Positions 34,850-47,700 of a DNA stretch of 64,000 bases are shown piece by piece. The notes beneath the pieces are model-generated. The model did not search any database. It worked only from the letters and a program-made list of their open reading frames with translations, and was not told the DNA's origin. Position 1 is the stretch's first letter. Each line of letters begins with the position of its first letter. This DNA comes from Monosporascus cannonballus. Taxonomy: Eukaryota; Ascomycota; Sordariomycetes; Xylariales. The DNA lies in contig QJNS01000263.1 in the NCBI GenBank assembly GCA_004154925.1, forward strand, positions 1 through 64,000, read 5' to 3'. The position numbers and the translations under genes are program-made.

Positions 34850-37800
34850 CTACCTCCTACGCTTGCCCCCTCCGCCCCCGCCATCCGCGTCCTCGCCCTT
34901 GCGCTTCCTGCCCTCCTTCCTCCAGTACTCCTGCTTCTCCTTCTTCTCGCGGGCCACCTTCTTCTCGCCCATCTTCTCCATCTTCCGGCGGAACTCGGCC
35001 CGCTTCTCCTCCTTCTTGGCCCGGCGCTTGGCCACCGTGTCCTTGCGGATCGTGGTGAGCTTCTGCATGAGCGCCCGCGCCTTCTTCTCCTCGCCCCCGA
35101 GCACCACCGCCCGCTTCTGCATGTACGTCTTGTGCCTCTGGGGCTTCATCTGCACAATCTGCGACTTGAAGGGCAGCTGTGCTGCGAGGGCGCGCGGTAC
35201 CCTGAGCGGGTTGAAGTGCCGCGTCGGCCGCTCGATGGCCCGGTACCGACTGTTGGGATCTTGCGGTGCTGCTATCCCCTGCGCGTGACGTACCTCTCCA
35301 GTGAGTCGCATAGGCAGCCACCCGCCCAGAAGGTTGGTGCAGGGATTATAGAAGCGATGGGGCTTGATAGGGTACCTACAATATCTCAGGTTAGCAACTA
35401 CTTTGGCCAGATAGCCTGGGAAATACGCAGGAGCTTTAAGACTCGTCTCAAAAGGCGAACTCACCAAGCACGGAGGAAGACCAGGTCGCTCATCAGTATT
35501 TTATCCTCAAACGTAGCTCGGAAATGACCCTCAGGCTTTGACAGAGCCCGCTTGATCTGCCCACTAGCGAAGAATTAGCGGTTACACGTAGCCCCAAGTG
35601 CGATAAAATCCTACCGAATTCCGGATACGGTCTTGATCGCGGCACCCTCAAACTTAGCGATCTCGAGAGAGCTGTTGAACATGTCTTTGATGAATGCAGT
35701 GTTCTTGAAGACCTTGTAGGGTGTGCCCGTGAGCTTCAGCTTCTTCACAATCTCCGTGGATTCGTCGACGGATAAGACAGTCCCGGTAGCAGCGATGCGG
35801 AAACCAGGATTTGCAGACGAGAAGGACTGGAAACAGCAGAATCCGGTATTGGGTGCAATTAGGGGGCCATATATTGTGCTGTAGTGGTTTGTGAGCTATA
35901 GGTTCTCAAAGAACGTACTCCGGCATGCTTACCCGAAGCAGTGCATATGCTCGGGAGTGTATTTGAGCATCCTGTTCCTCGTTCTCGAGTCGGATATACC
36001 TATACTCAGTTAGTTGCGTCCAGCCAAGCGCGTCATTATATGGGCAGGGCTGTCTTTTGGTAGTTTGACTTACTGTAAATTGGGAGGGTCTGGAACCTTC
36101 TCCAGCCGAGGGAGAAGATCAAGGGGTCGTTGGTTTTCAAGATCTTCTTATGCCACCTATGTCTTTTGACGCGGACCTGGACAAAGCCGAATCGATCTTC
36201 CAACGCAGAGAGTCCACCGATGATGATCGGCATCCGGGCCTGGAAGTTTTTGACAAACTCCGCGGGTATGCCGTCGAGGACGAACTTGGCATATTTGCCG
36301 GCCTTGAAACCCTCAATCGCAACTCTTTGGCGCTCGTCAAGTGCCTCGAACTCGGCGTTGTTGATGTCCAGTTGCCTTTGAAGTAGACTCTTTTGGGCAT
36401 CGTACCATTCATCTTCGCCAAACTCCTGGCCATCCGCCCCTTCTCTTTTAGCGGCCGCCTTGTCGTTAAACAGGCCTTCGCGATCCTCCTCCTCGAACCT
36501 AAGTTTAAGCTCTTCTTTCCTCCGAGCGTTCTTCTCTCGCTCTGCTTCTAAGCTTTCTGCTGGCTCTGGTTCTGTCTTGTGTTGTTCTCCGGTTTCAAGA
36601 TCCTCAAATTCACCGTCTCCCTCATCATCCTCGCCATGGCCATCGTCATCGTCATCTTCATCACCGTCGTCGTCACCAAATGCATCGGCATCGCCATTCC
36701 TCCCATTCGAGCCCGCTGTCGCGAAGCGCTGCCGGAGCATCTCGATGTTTTCAGGCGACGACCACTTAGCAGCTAGATCCTTGTAGTCGTAGACTGGTAT
36801 TAGCCGGTCTTCCGATGTGGCACCGTCGTTCTCTTGTTTCGACTTCCTGAAAAAGTCTTCGTCTTCGGATGCTTCAATGTCCTCTTCCTCCTCATCTGCC
36901 TCGATTTCGCCCTTCCATCTCTGGAGAACCTCATCGGCGGTCAGAGAGTTTTCATACATGAGGCGTGCGAGATCGGCGGTCCTATATGATGGTCGACCCC
37001 CATGAAGTTGTCGTGCTTTGCCTGCCAGGTCGTCTTTCCACCGCAAAGCCGCCTCTTCTTCTTCATCGTAGTGATCCTCAGAGTCGCCTTCAACGTCATC
37101 GCCTGATAACGAGCCCAGGTCTGAGTCGCTATCGGCAAATTCCACATCGTCGTCTCGGCCGTCCTGCTCTTTCTCCTTGCGAAATACCTTTCCTAACTTC
37201 CCTTCATCGAACTCTGCTTCTTCATCAGAGTCGAGCTCATCCTCCCCGCTGACGAAGCCTTCGTCCTCGGGAATCTCATCGTCGTCGCCCTCGTCCCTTT
37301 CGACAAATCTGGCGGTGCGCGGTTGCTTCCGCCCAGAGTCCTCCTCTTCTGGAATTTGCTTCACCTTTTCGGCCCCGCGGAAAAGCTGCACTCCGTCCTC
37401 TGTTTGTCCCAGCAGACGTCGTTCGGCCTGAAGGCCGATGATAAGCTCCTCGCCCTCGCCACGCTCCACGTTTTCGGCGTCTCTGTCAAAGTTGAATCCC
37501 TTTTCCCGGGTGATCCAGATTTGGTCGCCGTCAATCTTCAGGCCACTCCTATCCGCCATAGGAGCGTACAGCCGTTTCTCCTTCTCGTCCAGTCTCCTCC
37601 TCGCGGGCTTACCGCTCGCCTTCTCCATCGCAGGAGTTGGACAAGGATCCGGAAGAGCCTCTATATCCCGGACTGTATAATCGCCCAGGCCGGGGATATG
37701 GACGCGCTGCCCCTCGGCGGAAAAATTAGTTCCTCGTAAATAACCGGACAAAACCACCGTTCGATCGCAGTTTTCATCCTCTTCAATCTTCGTGGGATGC

Positions 37801-38617
37801 GTGATGTCTCGGAAGCTGTCGATGATCGCGTAAGGATGGGAGTTCCTCCAGATAAGGGGCCGGGGGTTCTTCATAACAGACAGGAAGCGGGACAAATTAT
37901 GAACTTCCCTATCCGGATAGCGGCCGTTTATGACACCGGACAGGTAGAACAGATGTGCGCCTTGGTACAGCTCGCTCCATAATCTGTGTTTTAATCTCTT
38001 TTTGGCGTCCTTTAACGTCTGGGGTTTTCGAAACAGATCCAGATGAGTTAATATACCGAAGACGTTGCCCGGCATTCCGGTAGCGGCTAGGATGTTGAGG
38101 AACTCCATAGTCTCCATCTCGAAACCAAAGTTGCCATCTATCATAAGAAGAACAATATCAGCGACCTTCGCGATATCGACCATAGCCTCGAGCTCATTGG
38201 GACATTCGACAAACGTGAGCCGCTGTTTCTTCGAGGTAACGACGGTAATGGGACCTTGAGGCTCGCTAATTGTCTCCTTCGCATATCGGCGGATGAGCGA
38301 CTTCAAGAGCGTAGTCTTTCCGACACCGGGCGGGCCGACGAGGGTTACAAGTCGTGGTGGAGGTTCATGGGGGAGTCTGTCGGCAAGCGGAACATGCAGT
38401 CGTTTCTCTTTGACATCGTGGGACCTAGCAGCAGCCCTTTGGAGCTTCCCCGGGTTTGAGAAGGCGAAAGCCTTGGGGTTGCGATCTATGCATTCTGTCA
38501 GCCATACTAGGTATCCAAGATGCAAGTCAGGTGACAGAAAGGGGATAAATAATTACCTCCGGTATGCTTCTTTTTCTCCTTAGATTTGCGGTGAGGCTTA
38601 TGAGCTTGGTCGTCCAT
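34850..38617 (-). CDS. BMS1: Ribosome biogenesis GTPase Bms1
   Basis: CDS is complement(join(34850..35375,35465..35563,35615..35878,35933..35999,36074..38494,38557..38617)), six exons, 1145 aa; introns are 89, 51, 54, 74 and 62 bp. Bms1 is the GTPase of the small-subunit processome that works with Rcl1 in 18S rRNA maturation. The N-terminus is basic ([20 protein letters not shown]), then P-loop GPPGVGKT at 74-81 and G4-type THLD. A long acidic stretch (about 430-680), rich in Asp/Glu, separates it from the C-terminal domain with [37 protein letters not shown] and [18 protein letters not shown]. The basic coiled tail ends GGKRRR. Tsr1 is the closest relative but lacks the intact P-loop. Each junction restores conserved Bms1 sequence. 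Confidence 0.95.
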
Positions 38618-39642
38618 GTTGGCGAGAATGTGCCGTGTCAGCGCAAGCACTCCGGATTACACAGTCTTGGGGCCGCGCAGCGTTGATGGCAGCATTGAAC
38701 GAATGCTCTCCAGGGACCAGAAAAGTTTCGGGATTTGTCTGCTTATCTCCCTTATCATGCATGTTATCGATTAGATCTTGATGCGCGATGGTGGGGCTAC
38801 TTAAGGTACAAACAGGTGCGCTATTCTTTCTTCCAAGTCCAGGATTCCGGCCACTCCAGCTTGGGGTCTCAACTTTGACGCACAAGGTAAGTAAGCTCAA
38901 GATTCCCTGGGCAGCGCCTGATACCCATGCCAACAACGTATACGGCGCTTACGGGCGTGATAATCGGCGCAGAATCGTAACAAGCACCGATTATTCAGCA
39001 GGTTCCTACTAGCGTTCCATGTACAAACGTGTAAGTCCGTATAGTTCTTGTGTTTGCATGTAGGCGCCTACGGTTCGGGGACAACTATTATTGCTTCGTA
39101 TGGAGGTGTGCTCTCTTGACAAGATGGATCCATTGGGTATCCATAAATACATTGGTCCGCACAAGAAAGTTGGGCATACATGTATGGCCCTATCGTAATA
39201 AGTGTTCAGAGGTCCAGATCCGTGTGGGCACACACATGGCAAGCTACCGGACTATATCAAGCCTTACGTAGCGCTAGGTCTACAGTGTAACCCAATAAAG
39301 TGGTGGCCGAAGGGGTCGTCCAGGATGGAAGGCGGATACGTCATCCCAGCAACCAGCCCAAAGGCATCCCTAGTATCCTATGATCCCTATATGCTTGCTA
39401 CCTTTTGCATGGCACGTATGTAGCAGCGCTTAACCTATTATATACGCGCGTTACACTGCTGACTGAAGCCGCCTTGACTTCTTTAAATTCGCATGAATCC
39501 CCTCAGCTTATCCGTCTGCCAAACATATAAACGTGCTCTTCTACAACAACGCCTCGTACCACCCACACCAGTGTGCCAACGTTTCCTCAACGGTTCCAAG
39601 AGACTACCTAGACGTCCATTTCGTACTTCGCTCCCCGCCAGG
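38618..39642. other. Divergent region BMS1 / PBI2-like
   Basis: Promoter regions of two divergent genes, 1025 bp. No further gene is seen; a minus-strand frame (38598-38936) overlaps the BMS1 start and is most likely its 5' UTR. Confidence 0.55.
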
Positions 39643-39995
39643 ATGCCTACCTACATTGTAAGAATGGCCCCATCGACGAGACCATTGTCCCTAGGATGCG
39701 CAGCTAAGGGTTCCATTTCTATAGGTTACCTGCAAGCCGGATGCCACCCCCGAACAGGTGGCGGCTGCAAAGAAGCATGCTCAGGAGCAGGGCGGAACCA
39801 TCGGCCACGAGTACAATCTCATCAAGGGCTTCTCGTAAGTACCAACCCTTCAGTAGAGACTGAGATGTAGCGGAGTTTCCCTTACTGATATCATCCCTTC
39901 GTAGCGTTGAATTCCCCAAGGATGCGGTCACTACCATGGAGTCCCACGAATACGTCAAAGCTGTCGAGCAGGACCAAGAGATGAAGATCCAATAA
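39643..39995 (+). CDS. Small cytosolic subtilisin propeptide-like inhibitor (I9 / Pbi2)
   Basis: CDS is join(39643..39657,39725..39834,39905..39995), 71 aa; introns are 67 and 70 bp. Too short and too split to show as one frame. The protein begins MPTYIVTCKPDATPEQVAAA, continues with GGTIGHEYNLIKGFSVEFP and ends EYVKAVEQDQEMKIQ. This is the inhibitor I9 fold without a protease: yeast Pbi2 inhibits vacuolar proteinase B and helps vacuole fusion together with thioredoxin. The five-codon first exon, the TC|C split in KGFS-V and the length (yeast 75 aa) all fit. It lies 648 bp before a mitochondrial kinase gene with no evident functional link. Confidence 0.9.
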
Positions 39996-40643
39996 ATGAG
40001 AACATACGATTCATAGTCGTGTAAGGCCCGGAAGCGCCTTGTTTCGAGGCCGACAGGCCTGGGTAGTAGCATGTGACCGACCACATTGATGTTGATGGTG
40101 TTGATGGTGGGGTATCGCGGGGTGATAAGGACTTATACTATTTCTACGTCCCTAAGCCGCATACTGCTAGGTACCTACTTAGCCATTAGATATCGATGAG
40201 TTCCCTCTCAATTGCACCTTTTGCGGCATGAATATGATGCGTCAAATAAAGTTATCTACGAAGCCAGGCATTCAACCCACAATCTCCATCTATTTGAGGG
40301 CGGGGTAGTATATCCATCCTTCCGAGCAGCTCGCGATACACATTGTACGTCGATCGGTTAGGTTCGGCAATTGCCATCACAAGTGTGCAGTAGACGCCAC
40401 TTCAACTGCCTGCATAGTCTTGATTGCGATAAGCTTTGATAATAGTGGATGAATGCTTATACCTACCTACCTAATGACATAGACCTCCGAAGTACATCCC
40501 GCTATGACTTGCAACACCAACTCACATCATACCTATGTGTGCATAAGACTTCACCCACCTAACTCCATGCAGGTACCTGTAGTACTTCGTACTCAGATTC
40601 CTCACCGCCCAATAAACACCCGTATTCACAACATCATGCCGCC
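39996..40643. other. Intergenic, PBI2-like / kinase
   Basis: 3' flank of the inhibitor gene and promoter of the kinase gene. ACCTACCTACCTAA occurs at 40461-40474, one of the recurring motifs of this window. Confidence 0.6.
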
Positions 40644-42176
40644 ATGAACGCCAAACGCGGGCCATTGCGGTGCTTCACTACGCCCAATGCCTTAATTAAC
40701 AGTAGAATATCCCCTTTTCCCGTCAGGTTCTTATCTTCCTCGCGATCACGTGCTCCAGACCACCATCCGTCTGCTCACAAGCGGTCCTATCCGCCGGGCA
40801 CGGCCGTAGTCACCGATGACGAGATCGCAAACCTCGCCTGCAAGCCCCAGCACTCTCTGAGCCTTGCTGATTTGGTCAAGTAAGCATTGTTGCGGATTAT
40901 CCCAGACTCATAGCCCATGAAGTCATTAGCTGACCCGGTCTGCTTCCCGTCAATAGACATGGCCGCCCGCCTCTCTCGACAGAGGCATTGTACTCATCGG
41001 CCAACTTCACCCTCTCGCTCCTCCCCATCCGCTTAGCCAAACGGATTCAAGCACTCCGGAACCTGCCTTTCATCGTTGTTTCGAACCCGAACATCGACAA
41101 GATCTACAACAACTACCTGCACTCGCTTTCTACTCTTCTCCCGTGGCAGCACCGTACTATATCAAACCTCGATGCAGAAATACGCTTCACGAGTGTCCTT
41201 GCCGAACTGGTTGCCACTCACGACCAGACGATTCCTATCCTGGCTGTACGTGATGCCCCTCCGCGCGCTCTTGGTGCCTCGGCATCTCCGCGCTTCCTGT
41301 GCAGGTACGATTCCTAACGTATAGCAGAAAGGCTTCTTGGAATGTCGACGGTATATCTCCCCCCCGGAGGTTACCAAGTTCTTGGACACGCATCTGCGAA
41401 CACGCATTGGTACGCGCCTCATCGCGGAGCAACACATCGCCTTACACTATAGCAGCGCACCGCATTTCGACCCATCCGCTAGCCCTACGCCTTGCCCGGA
41501 ACATCCGACCTACATTGGCGTCATAGATACGGCTCTCTCCCCGGCTGCCATTGTCGACTCGTGCGCGGGCTTCGTGGCCGACATCTGCGAGCTTAAGTAT
41601 GGTGTGCGGCCGCATTGGATCATCGATGGCGAGCCCGAGACCACGTTCGCCTTTGTGCCTATGCACCTCGAGTATATAGCTACCGAGTTGCTCAAAAACG
41701 CCTTCCGCGCAACCATAGAAAACCGCCAGACCCGCGAACCGATCGTCATCACCATCGCGCCGGAGCCACCCGACGCCGGATCGCCGAGGGTGATGCTGGA
41801 TCCTCCCGCCGAGGACAAAGGCGCCTTCAAGAGCGACGCCATCAAGCCGCTCGATGATAATGCGCCGGGCGTGACGATCCGCATCCGGGACCGCGGAGGG
41901 GGCATTGCCCCAGAGGTTCTGCCGAATATCTGGAGCTACAGCTTCACGACGTTTAACGAGGAGGACGACTTCCCCAGGGACGGCAGCAACCACGACGCGC
42001 TGGGCATCATATCCGCCGCGAGCGGGGGCGGCAGCTCCATCGCGGGGCTGGGTTACGGGCTGCCGCTCAGCCGGGCATACGCCGAGTACTTCGGCGGCGG
42101 CATCTCGCTGCAGAGCCTGTACGGCTGGGGTACGGATGTGTACCTGAGGCTGAAAGGCGTAGGCAAAATTCAGTGA
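40644..42176 (+). CDS. Mitochondrial dehydrogenase kinase (PDK/BCKDK family)
   Basis: CDS is join(40644..40879,40957..41245,41328..42176), 457 aa; introns are 77 and 82 bp. The family phosphorylates the E1-alpha subunit of pyruvate or branched-chain 2-oxoacid dehydrogenase in the matrix and switches it off. The first 45 or so residues are Arg/Ser-rich with few acidic residues, as in a mitochondrial presequence. The helical domain has YSSANFTLSLLPIRLAKRI and IAEQHIALHY. The GHKL ATP-binding domain has the N-box ELLKNAFRA (Glu295, Asn299), DRGGGI from Asp363 and the G-box GLGYGLP at 415-421. All catalytic positions are intact. Divergence and length suggest the Pkp2/BCKDK side rather than the classical Pdk1/Pkp1; the substrate cannot be fixed from sequence alone. 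Confidence 0.9.
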
Positions 42177-42773
42177 TCTCCGCCGGGATTGGGCATCTGT
42201 TGTCCAGGGGCGCTAGATTGCAGGCCGCGCGCAGGTATGTACGGCATAGTATAAATATACTAGGAAGAACACGTCTTCCCTAACATAGTGTGGTATTGAG
42301 TATAATAAAGCGAGATGTTTTGCTTTCCTGCTTGACGACCCAGGGGCAGCGGTCGCTGTATAGATATGGCCCTGCTCTACGATAAGGTCCATACGGATGT
42401 AATGAAGCTTCCCTGCCGGTAAATCACTTCCGAGTATACATGGATGTGCAAAGCTAGGCGAACACACACAGCACTCTGCCGGTTCTTGCAGGGCTGCGGT
42501 GTCGAAAATAGGGGATGCGTATCATGTCCCACCCAACCTACCGCCCGCTGTCGGGTTTCCGGGCGACGAGCCGTTTCGAACCCAGGTTTTGCCATTAAAG
42601 CATATCTATGCCCCCCTCTTAGAATACGTTATCATAATCATCTTACTGTTTCTACTTCAGAGGGGAGTGAGCGTAAATAACAGGCATCTGAACCCCGTCC
42701 AAGAAGAGAGAGATTGGGGGGGGGGATCAACCCATGTGTCCGTACCATAACCATACCGTGAAATCCACAGATG

Positions 42774-42787
42774 CCTACCTAGGTAGG
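42774..42787. repeat. Perfect palindrome CCTACCTAGGTAGG
   Basis: A 14-bp self-complementary sequence, the clearest instance of a CCTA/TAGG motif found in many intergenic regions of this window (for example 8862, 34391, 40461, 43739, 52185, 52531). Confidence 0.8.
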
Positions 42788-43131
42788 TACATGTACGTAG
42801 GCAGCACGGGGTATGTTACCGTCGAGGGAAATTCGGAAGGAGAGGGAACGATCTCTCCCCTTTCTGAAGCCCGGCATCACGCTTCTTGGCCCCGTAGGTT
42901 TGTTTTGGCAAAGGACTACTAAACTACTTACCCTTCCGAAGATTTTGGGGGGGGGTTATCATTCGAAACATTTATGGACGGTTGACACTGCATTAAAAGT
43001 CGTCTTCTGATTTTCCTCGATCCCCCGTACTCCTACCGATCTGTACTAGGCTCCTATTTTCCAAATAAGAGGAGGAATCACTGAGCACCGCGGAATCTCC
43101 TCGTATCTGTTCCTAACCGCTGTCGGACGTT

Positions 43132-43133
<2 letters not shown>

Positions 43134-43194
<61 letters not shown>

Positions 43195-43205
43195 CCCCCC
43201 CCCCC
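43134..43205. other. G(57) directly followed by C(15)
   Basis: Fifty-seven Gs abut fifteen Cs with no spacer. Such a junction is hard to explain biologically and resembles the N-containing G/C junction at 22193-22260, so it is probably an unmarked contig join or homopolymer sequencing error. Confidence 0.85.
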
Positions 43206-44719
43206 TTTTGGGCGCCAGCAAGTTCTATTGAGTTTATTTATTACGCCTCAACGCCTTATTACGAGTCCACAGATGAGCCCGGCAGCAAGGATAGTTGGGT
43301 GGTATGTCAAGTCCACAACGCAACCCTTTCGACGGGGGATTTACGGCTTTTGGGAGTGCGGCGGGGGGACGCTCCAACACTTCAATCTCGACATGTATGC
43401 CCCCCGGCTCGGGGTGTGAAACCGCTCCTCTTCTCCCCCTTTCCCTTTCCCCTCCACGGATCGGATCATTCGTGCTGCTTGCCATACGTTGCATCCACCC
43501 CGAGATAGACGCTTCCCCCAGTGGTTCGTTCTGGGTGATTCCCGGCTGGATAAGATCACCGCCACTGGGTGGTTTGGTTTTGCATGCATTCGAGGCTGAT
43601 GAGGCTGACCAAGCGACACCGGCTTTGCCCCAACCCCTCCCTACTTAGGTACTTAGACCGAGCGATCGAGGCGTCGTCCCTGGCGTGCTCGACTTCTTCA
43701 CAACCCCGCCGTAGTAGCGTCCGGAGGTGTTTTGGGTGGGTAGGTAGGTAGGCAGTCGACGGTGCAGGCGAAGCCCAAAATTTCCCAATCCGGCTCTAAA
43801 GAGAAGGACCACTGGAATGGCGGAAGCGGAGGCACTGATCACCGTGGTTTGTTTGTTCGACGCCCGCTCGTCGTATGGGAGAAGCGTCGTGCCGTGCGTA
43901 AAGCGGCGCCGTTCCCGTTCGTCCCGCGCGTGGAAACGGATCGTGGGACGAGGACGGTCCACCCCCGTCTACTGACGGGGCAGTGCGACAAGCCTTTGAC
44001 TGTCAAGTGTCTTAATGCTTTGCCGGACTCGGGAGATCGACGGATCACGGGCATACCGCACCTATTGGAATTTTGACAAAAGATCGGGCGCTCGAACTGT
44101 ATAGTTTAAGCGTTATACGGTTATACACGCATTCCTACAGCACCGATTCCCCTGGTCACGTTGTACTTGCTCTACGTGAAGAATGCCGTCTCTAGCTGAG
44201 ATAGCCCGACTGCAGAGCGCAAGAAACTACATCGCGGACCCCCGGACCGCGGGTGGCAACGGCAGACGGTATGGGAGCCACAAGGCCAAGAGACGGGACC
44301 AGGTCCGACTTATCTCCGGGTGCTACCAGGCGTCTTACGCGGTGTCGGCCTCAATATCACTGTCTAGCGGCTTAATCATCCGCAATGTTCATGCAGGGCG
44401 AAGTAGATGAACAACAGGTATAACTATTTGATTGTAGATTTAGCTTGGAAGGACCCGTTGCAACGCCCAAAAACCAGTGTCCCGAGTCCCCCCATCTTTC
44501 GCTCTTCAGACCAATTAGGCACAAAGCAATACGCTCCACGGATACCTATTATTATGCAAGTGCCTGTATTCAAATCAAAGATTTGCTTCTTTCAATAGCC
44601 CTCAATCACATGCCCAAGAGCATATGCCTGCCGCATGCTAGATATTGCGTGATTATAGAGGCATAGCGTTGAAACATGACCAATCAGATACGACGCAGGA
44701 TATGATCAGGTGGCCGGAT

Positions 44720-47700
44720 TTACAGCTGACCAGACAGCAACGCTTCGGTAGCTATACTTCTCGTTAGTATTATGTACCGATCGTCACAAGTCGACCGCGA
44801 GAGAGAATGAATACATACCGCTGTTGATGTACGCCCGCTTAGCATCGAGAGGAACGCCAAACCGCCTTTCTAACTCCTGTTTGATGCCCTTCTTCGTGAC
44901 AGTCATCAAGTCTGCTGTGCGTAGAATCTCCCGGATCTCTGCCAACAAGGCGTCATCGCTAGGCAGGCCTGAGAGGTTCGTCATCTCCAGTTCTTGCTGG
45001 TTGCCCAAGAACTGCGAGCCGCCAAACTGACTCATGCGATTAAGCGGCATGTCGCTTGGCGCGAGCGACATGCGGCTCATGGGGCCGTTATTACCAAAGT
45101 TATACGGCGGAACGACGCCGACTGTCGATCCCGCCCTCGAAGGCGTGTAGTAGTCGCCCGCATTCATGCCTGGCTTGGTTGCGTAACTATAGCCGCTAAT
45201 CTCGGACCGGGCGTCGTCGCGTACCGTCTGCGCTTCCCAAAGCTCGGCTTGGTACTCCTCCCACTTCTTACGCGGGATTGAGGCGGGGTCAAACTTTCCT
45301 TCGTCCGTGACGACGATCTTCTTTCCGCTCTCGCCCGCAATGACACGGGTGTTACCCCAGTTGAAGTCATCCATGTGCCAGAACGCATACAGGGGCAAGG
45401 CGAACGAGAAGACAGGAACAGCCACCACGTATAGGATCATCCAGCCGATCATTTCCCACTTGCGCCGCAGGATGAAGATGAGGGCCTGTAGACCGTAGAT
45501 CACACCCAGCATAACGAAGGCGGTTAATGGAATCACACTGGTGTTCGTTGCGACGAGCACGATCAGATAGGTGATATAGGCGATTACAACGGGCTGGACG
45601 ACAGTCGATAGCAGGTCGACAAACACGATAAAGCGCATGCTGAAACAGCAGAAACCACAAAGCTCTCCCGCGGAAATAAGCTCCATCAGGTTGTGCACGG
45701 TTGAGTTGATCCAGCGGCGACGTTGCGACAAGAACACGGCCCACGAATCCGGTGCGATCGTCCAGGCGTGAGCGGTGAAGATGTACTTGGTCTTATACTT
45801 GCTGTGATGCTTGAGAAGCAGGGTCGTCAGGTAACGGTCCTCACCCAAGTGAAGGAGATTCTTCATATGAAGAGTATCAACACGTATTGCCGCATAGGCT
45901 TCGACCACTTCGCGGCTGACGAAAAGAGGCTTCCCAGTATCGGCGGCACGGACGCGGTACATACTGAAGCAACCGGGCAAACAAGTGACACTGCCGAACA
46001 AGCTTTCGAACGCCTTGGTAAGGTTGTGCGAGATGTAGTATTCGTAAACTTGTATCATCGTAATGAACGAGCCCTTTGCATTCGTAAGGGCTGTCTCACC
46101 GCAGAGAGCAATCACACGCGTGTCGTGTAAGAAGCTGGCTACCATGCGTGTGGCCGAGTCCGCGGCCACAACCGTGTCTGCATCGATCTGCATCATGAAC
46201 TCATAGAACGTCGGGTTCACGCCGATGATGTTTCGGATTTGATGGTACATTTCCAGTTCGAGCGGGCTCATGGGGAGATTGTAATGCACACGGTTGAGGA
46301 AACGCATCATGACCATCTGCGAGTCTCGCTTGCCACGGTTGCCAGGGCGCGAGACTTCGGAAGGCTTGCCAACCTTGACGACGACCAAAAAGGGCACAAT
46401 GTGGCCCTGAACTTCATACAGGCCGGAATAGACTTTGCCCATGTTATGCTGCTTAAGACCCTCGCCAAGCGACTCGAAGCTTAGAGGCTCAGGATCAACG
46501 GTTTCAGAGACACCGAGGATATCGAGAACGATGCGCGGTGTTGGTCTGTCGTTGCCTTGGCCGATGATCATGCCGTCGCAGATAATTACGAGTAGTTTGC
46601 GCTTATCATCATATCGCATGCGTGCGGCCGAATCGATCGCACGACGGAGAGACTCCTCGTCCTCGGTATAGGCGGGGATCTGACACATAACGAACTTGTC
46701 TAAGTTCTCCGGCATGTTCTTGCCCCCGAACTGGAGAGCGGCCAAGAATTTGAAGCCAATAACCGAGCAAAGAATGGCGGAAACAATTATCACTAGGTAA
46801 TTGGCAAATTTGCATTGCGGGGAATTTCGCGTGTCTAGGTCACCGACATAGAAGAGGTTGTCTAGGCACAGTTGCTGGCGCCGGCGCACGTCTGGGCGGA
46901 TGGCAAGAGAATCCCAGAGCGCAGTCAAGTCAGTTCCGGATCTTTGCCGGAAAAGCTCGACGACGAGATTGTCCAAAAAGTCAGTGATGCCTTCACCAGT
47001 AGGTGGGTCTTCGCCCTCCGGTACCTCCACGTGACGGCCGCCGCGCATGTATTTGGTCAAGTCGTAGACACGGTTATTCAATATCGCAATTGAATCTCCT
47101 TTCTCAGCAAGAGTACCAACGTATTCGGCCGAGTATCCGATGTTGCCTTTCTTGTACTGGGATTTGAGTTCCACAATCTTTTCATAGAACCAGTCGGGTC
47201 GATAATCACCAGTCCAGTAGCGGAAGTCATGATACTTGGCGTTTAGGTCCTGACTGTTGATGACATTTGGCGAGCCGGTAATGTTAGCCGATTTATAATC
47301 CAATGTCACGGAGGGATGAACCTGGCCGTTGACACCCTGACAGAGGGCGGATACCTGGACGGGGAATAGCCCAGTGATGTCGAGTCCGCCGTATTGCAAA
47401 AGTTGCCGTTCCTGCAAGTAAGGCGGGTAATGATGCGGTACATACTCGGTCAGGTCGAAGACTTGGCCTCGGATAGAAACATAAGCCGGGTTCCCATCCT
47501 GCCCGTTGAATCCTGTCAGTTCGGCCGGGCTATAGACGTACTGTTTGGGGCAGATGAGCATGGGGAAAACAACGATGAAGAAGGCGGCGAATAAGCAACT
47601 AAACCAGATGATCATGTTGATTGCCAGCTTCTCTCGCCAAGCCATGCGCACGTCCTTTCGAGGCATGCCGCACCAACGGATCAGGAAGTCGGGGATGAAC

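Larger units (their letters stand above)
42177..44719. other. Convergent intergenic stretch with homopolymer junction
   Basis: Convergent 3' flanks of the kinase (+) and the class V chitin synthase (-). About 2.5 kb with only short frames, a CCTACCTAGGTAGG palindrome and a G57/C15 junction. No gene is supported. Confidence 0.55.

Noticed and set aside
36460..36786. Ser-rich plus-strand frame within BMS1
   Set aside because: It is the antisense of the Asp/Glu-rich acidic region of Bms1; Ser runs are the expected mirror of GAC/GAT/GAA codons.
42491..42600. Sequence with tttcgaaccc that resembles a tRNA T-arm
   Set aside because: On neither strand do the bases around the loop form a five-pair T stem, and no acceptor or anticodon stem can be built.
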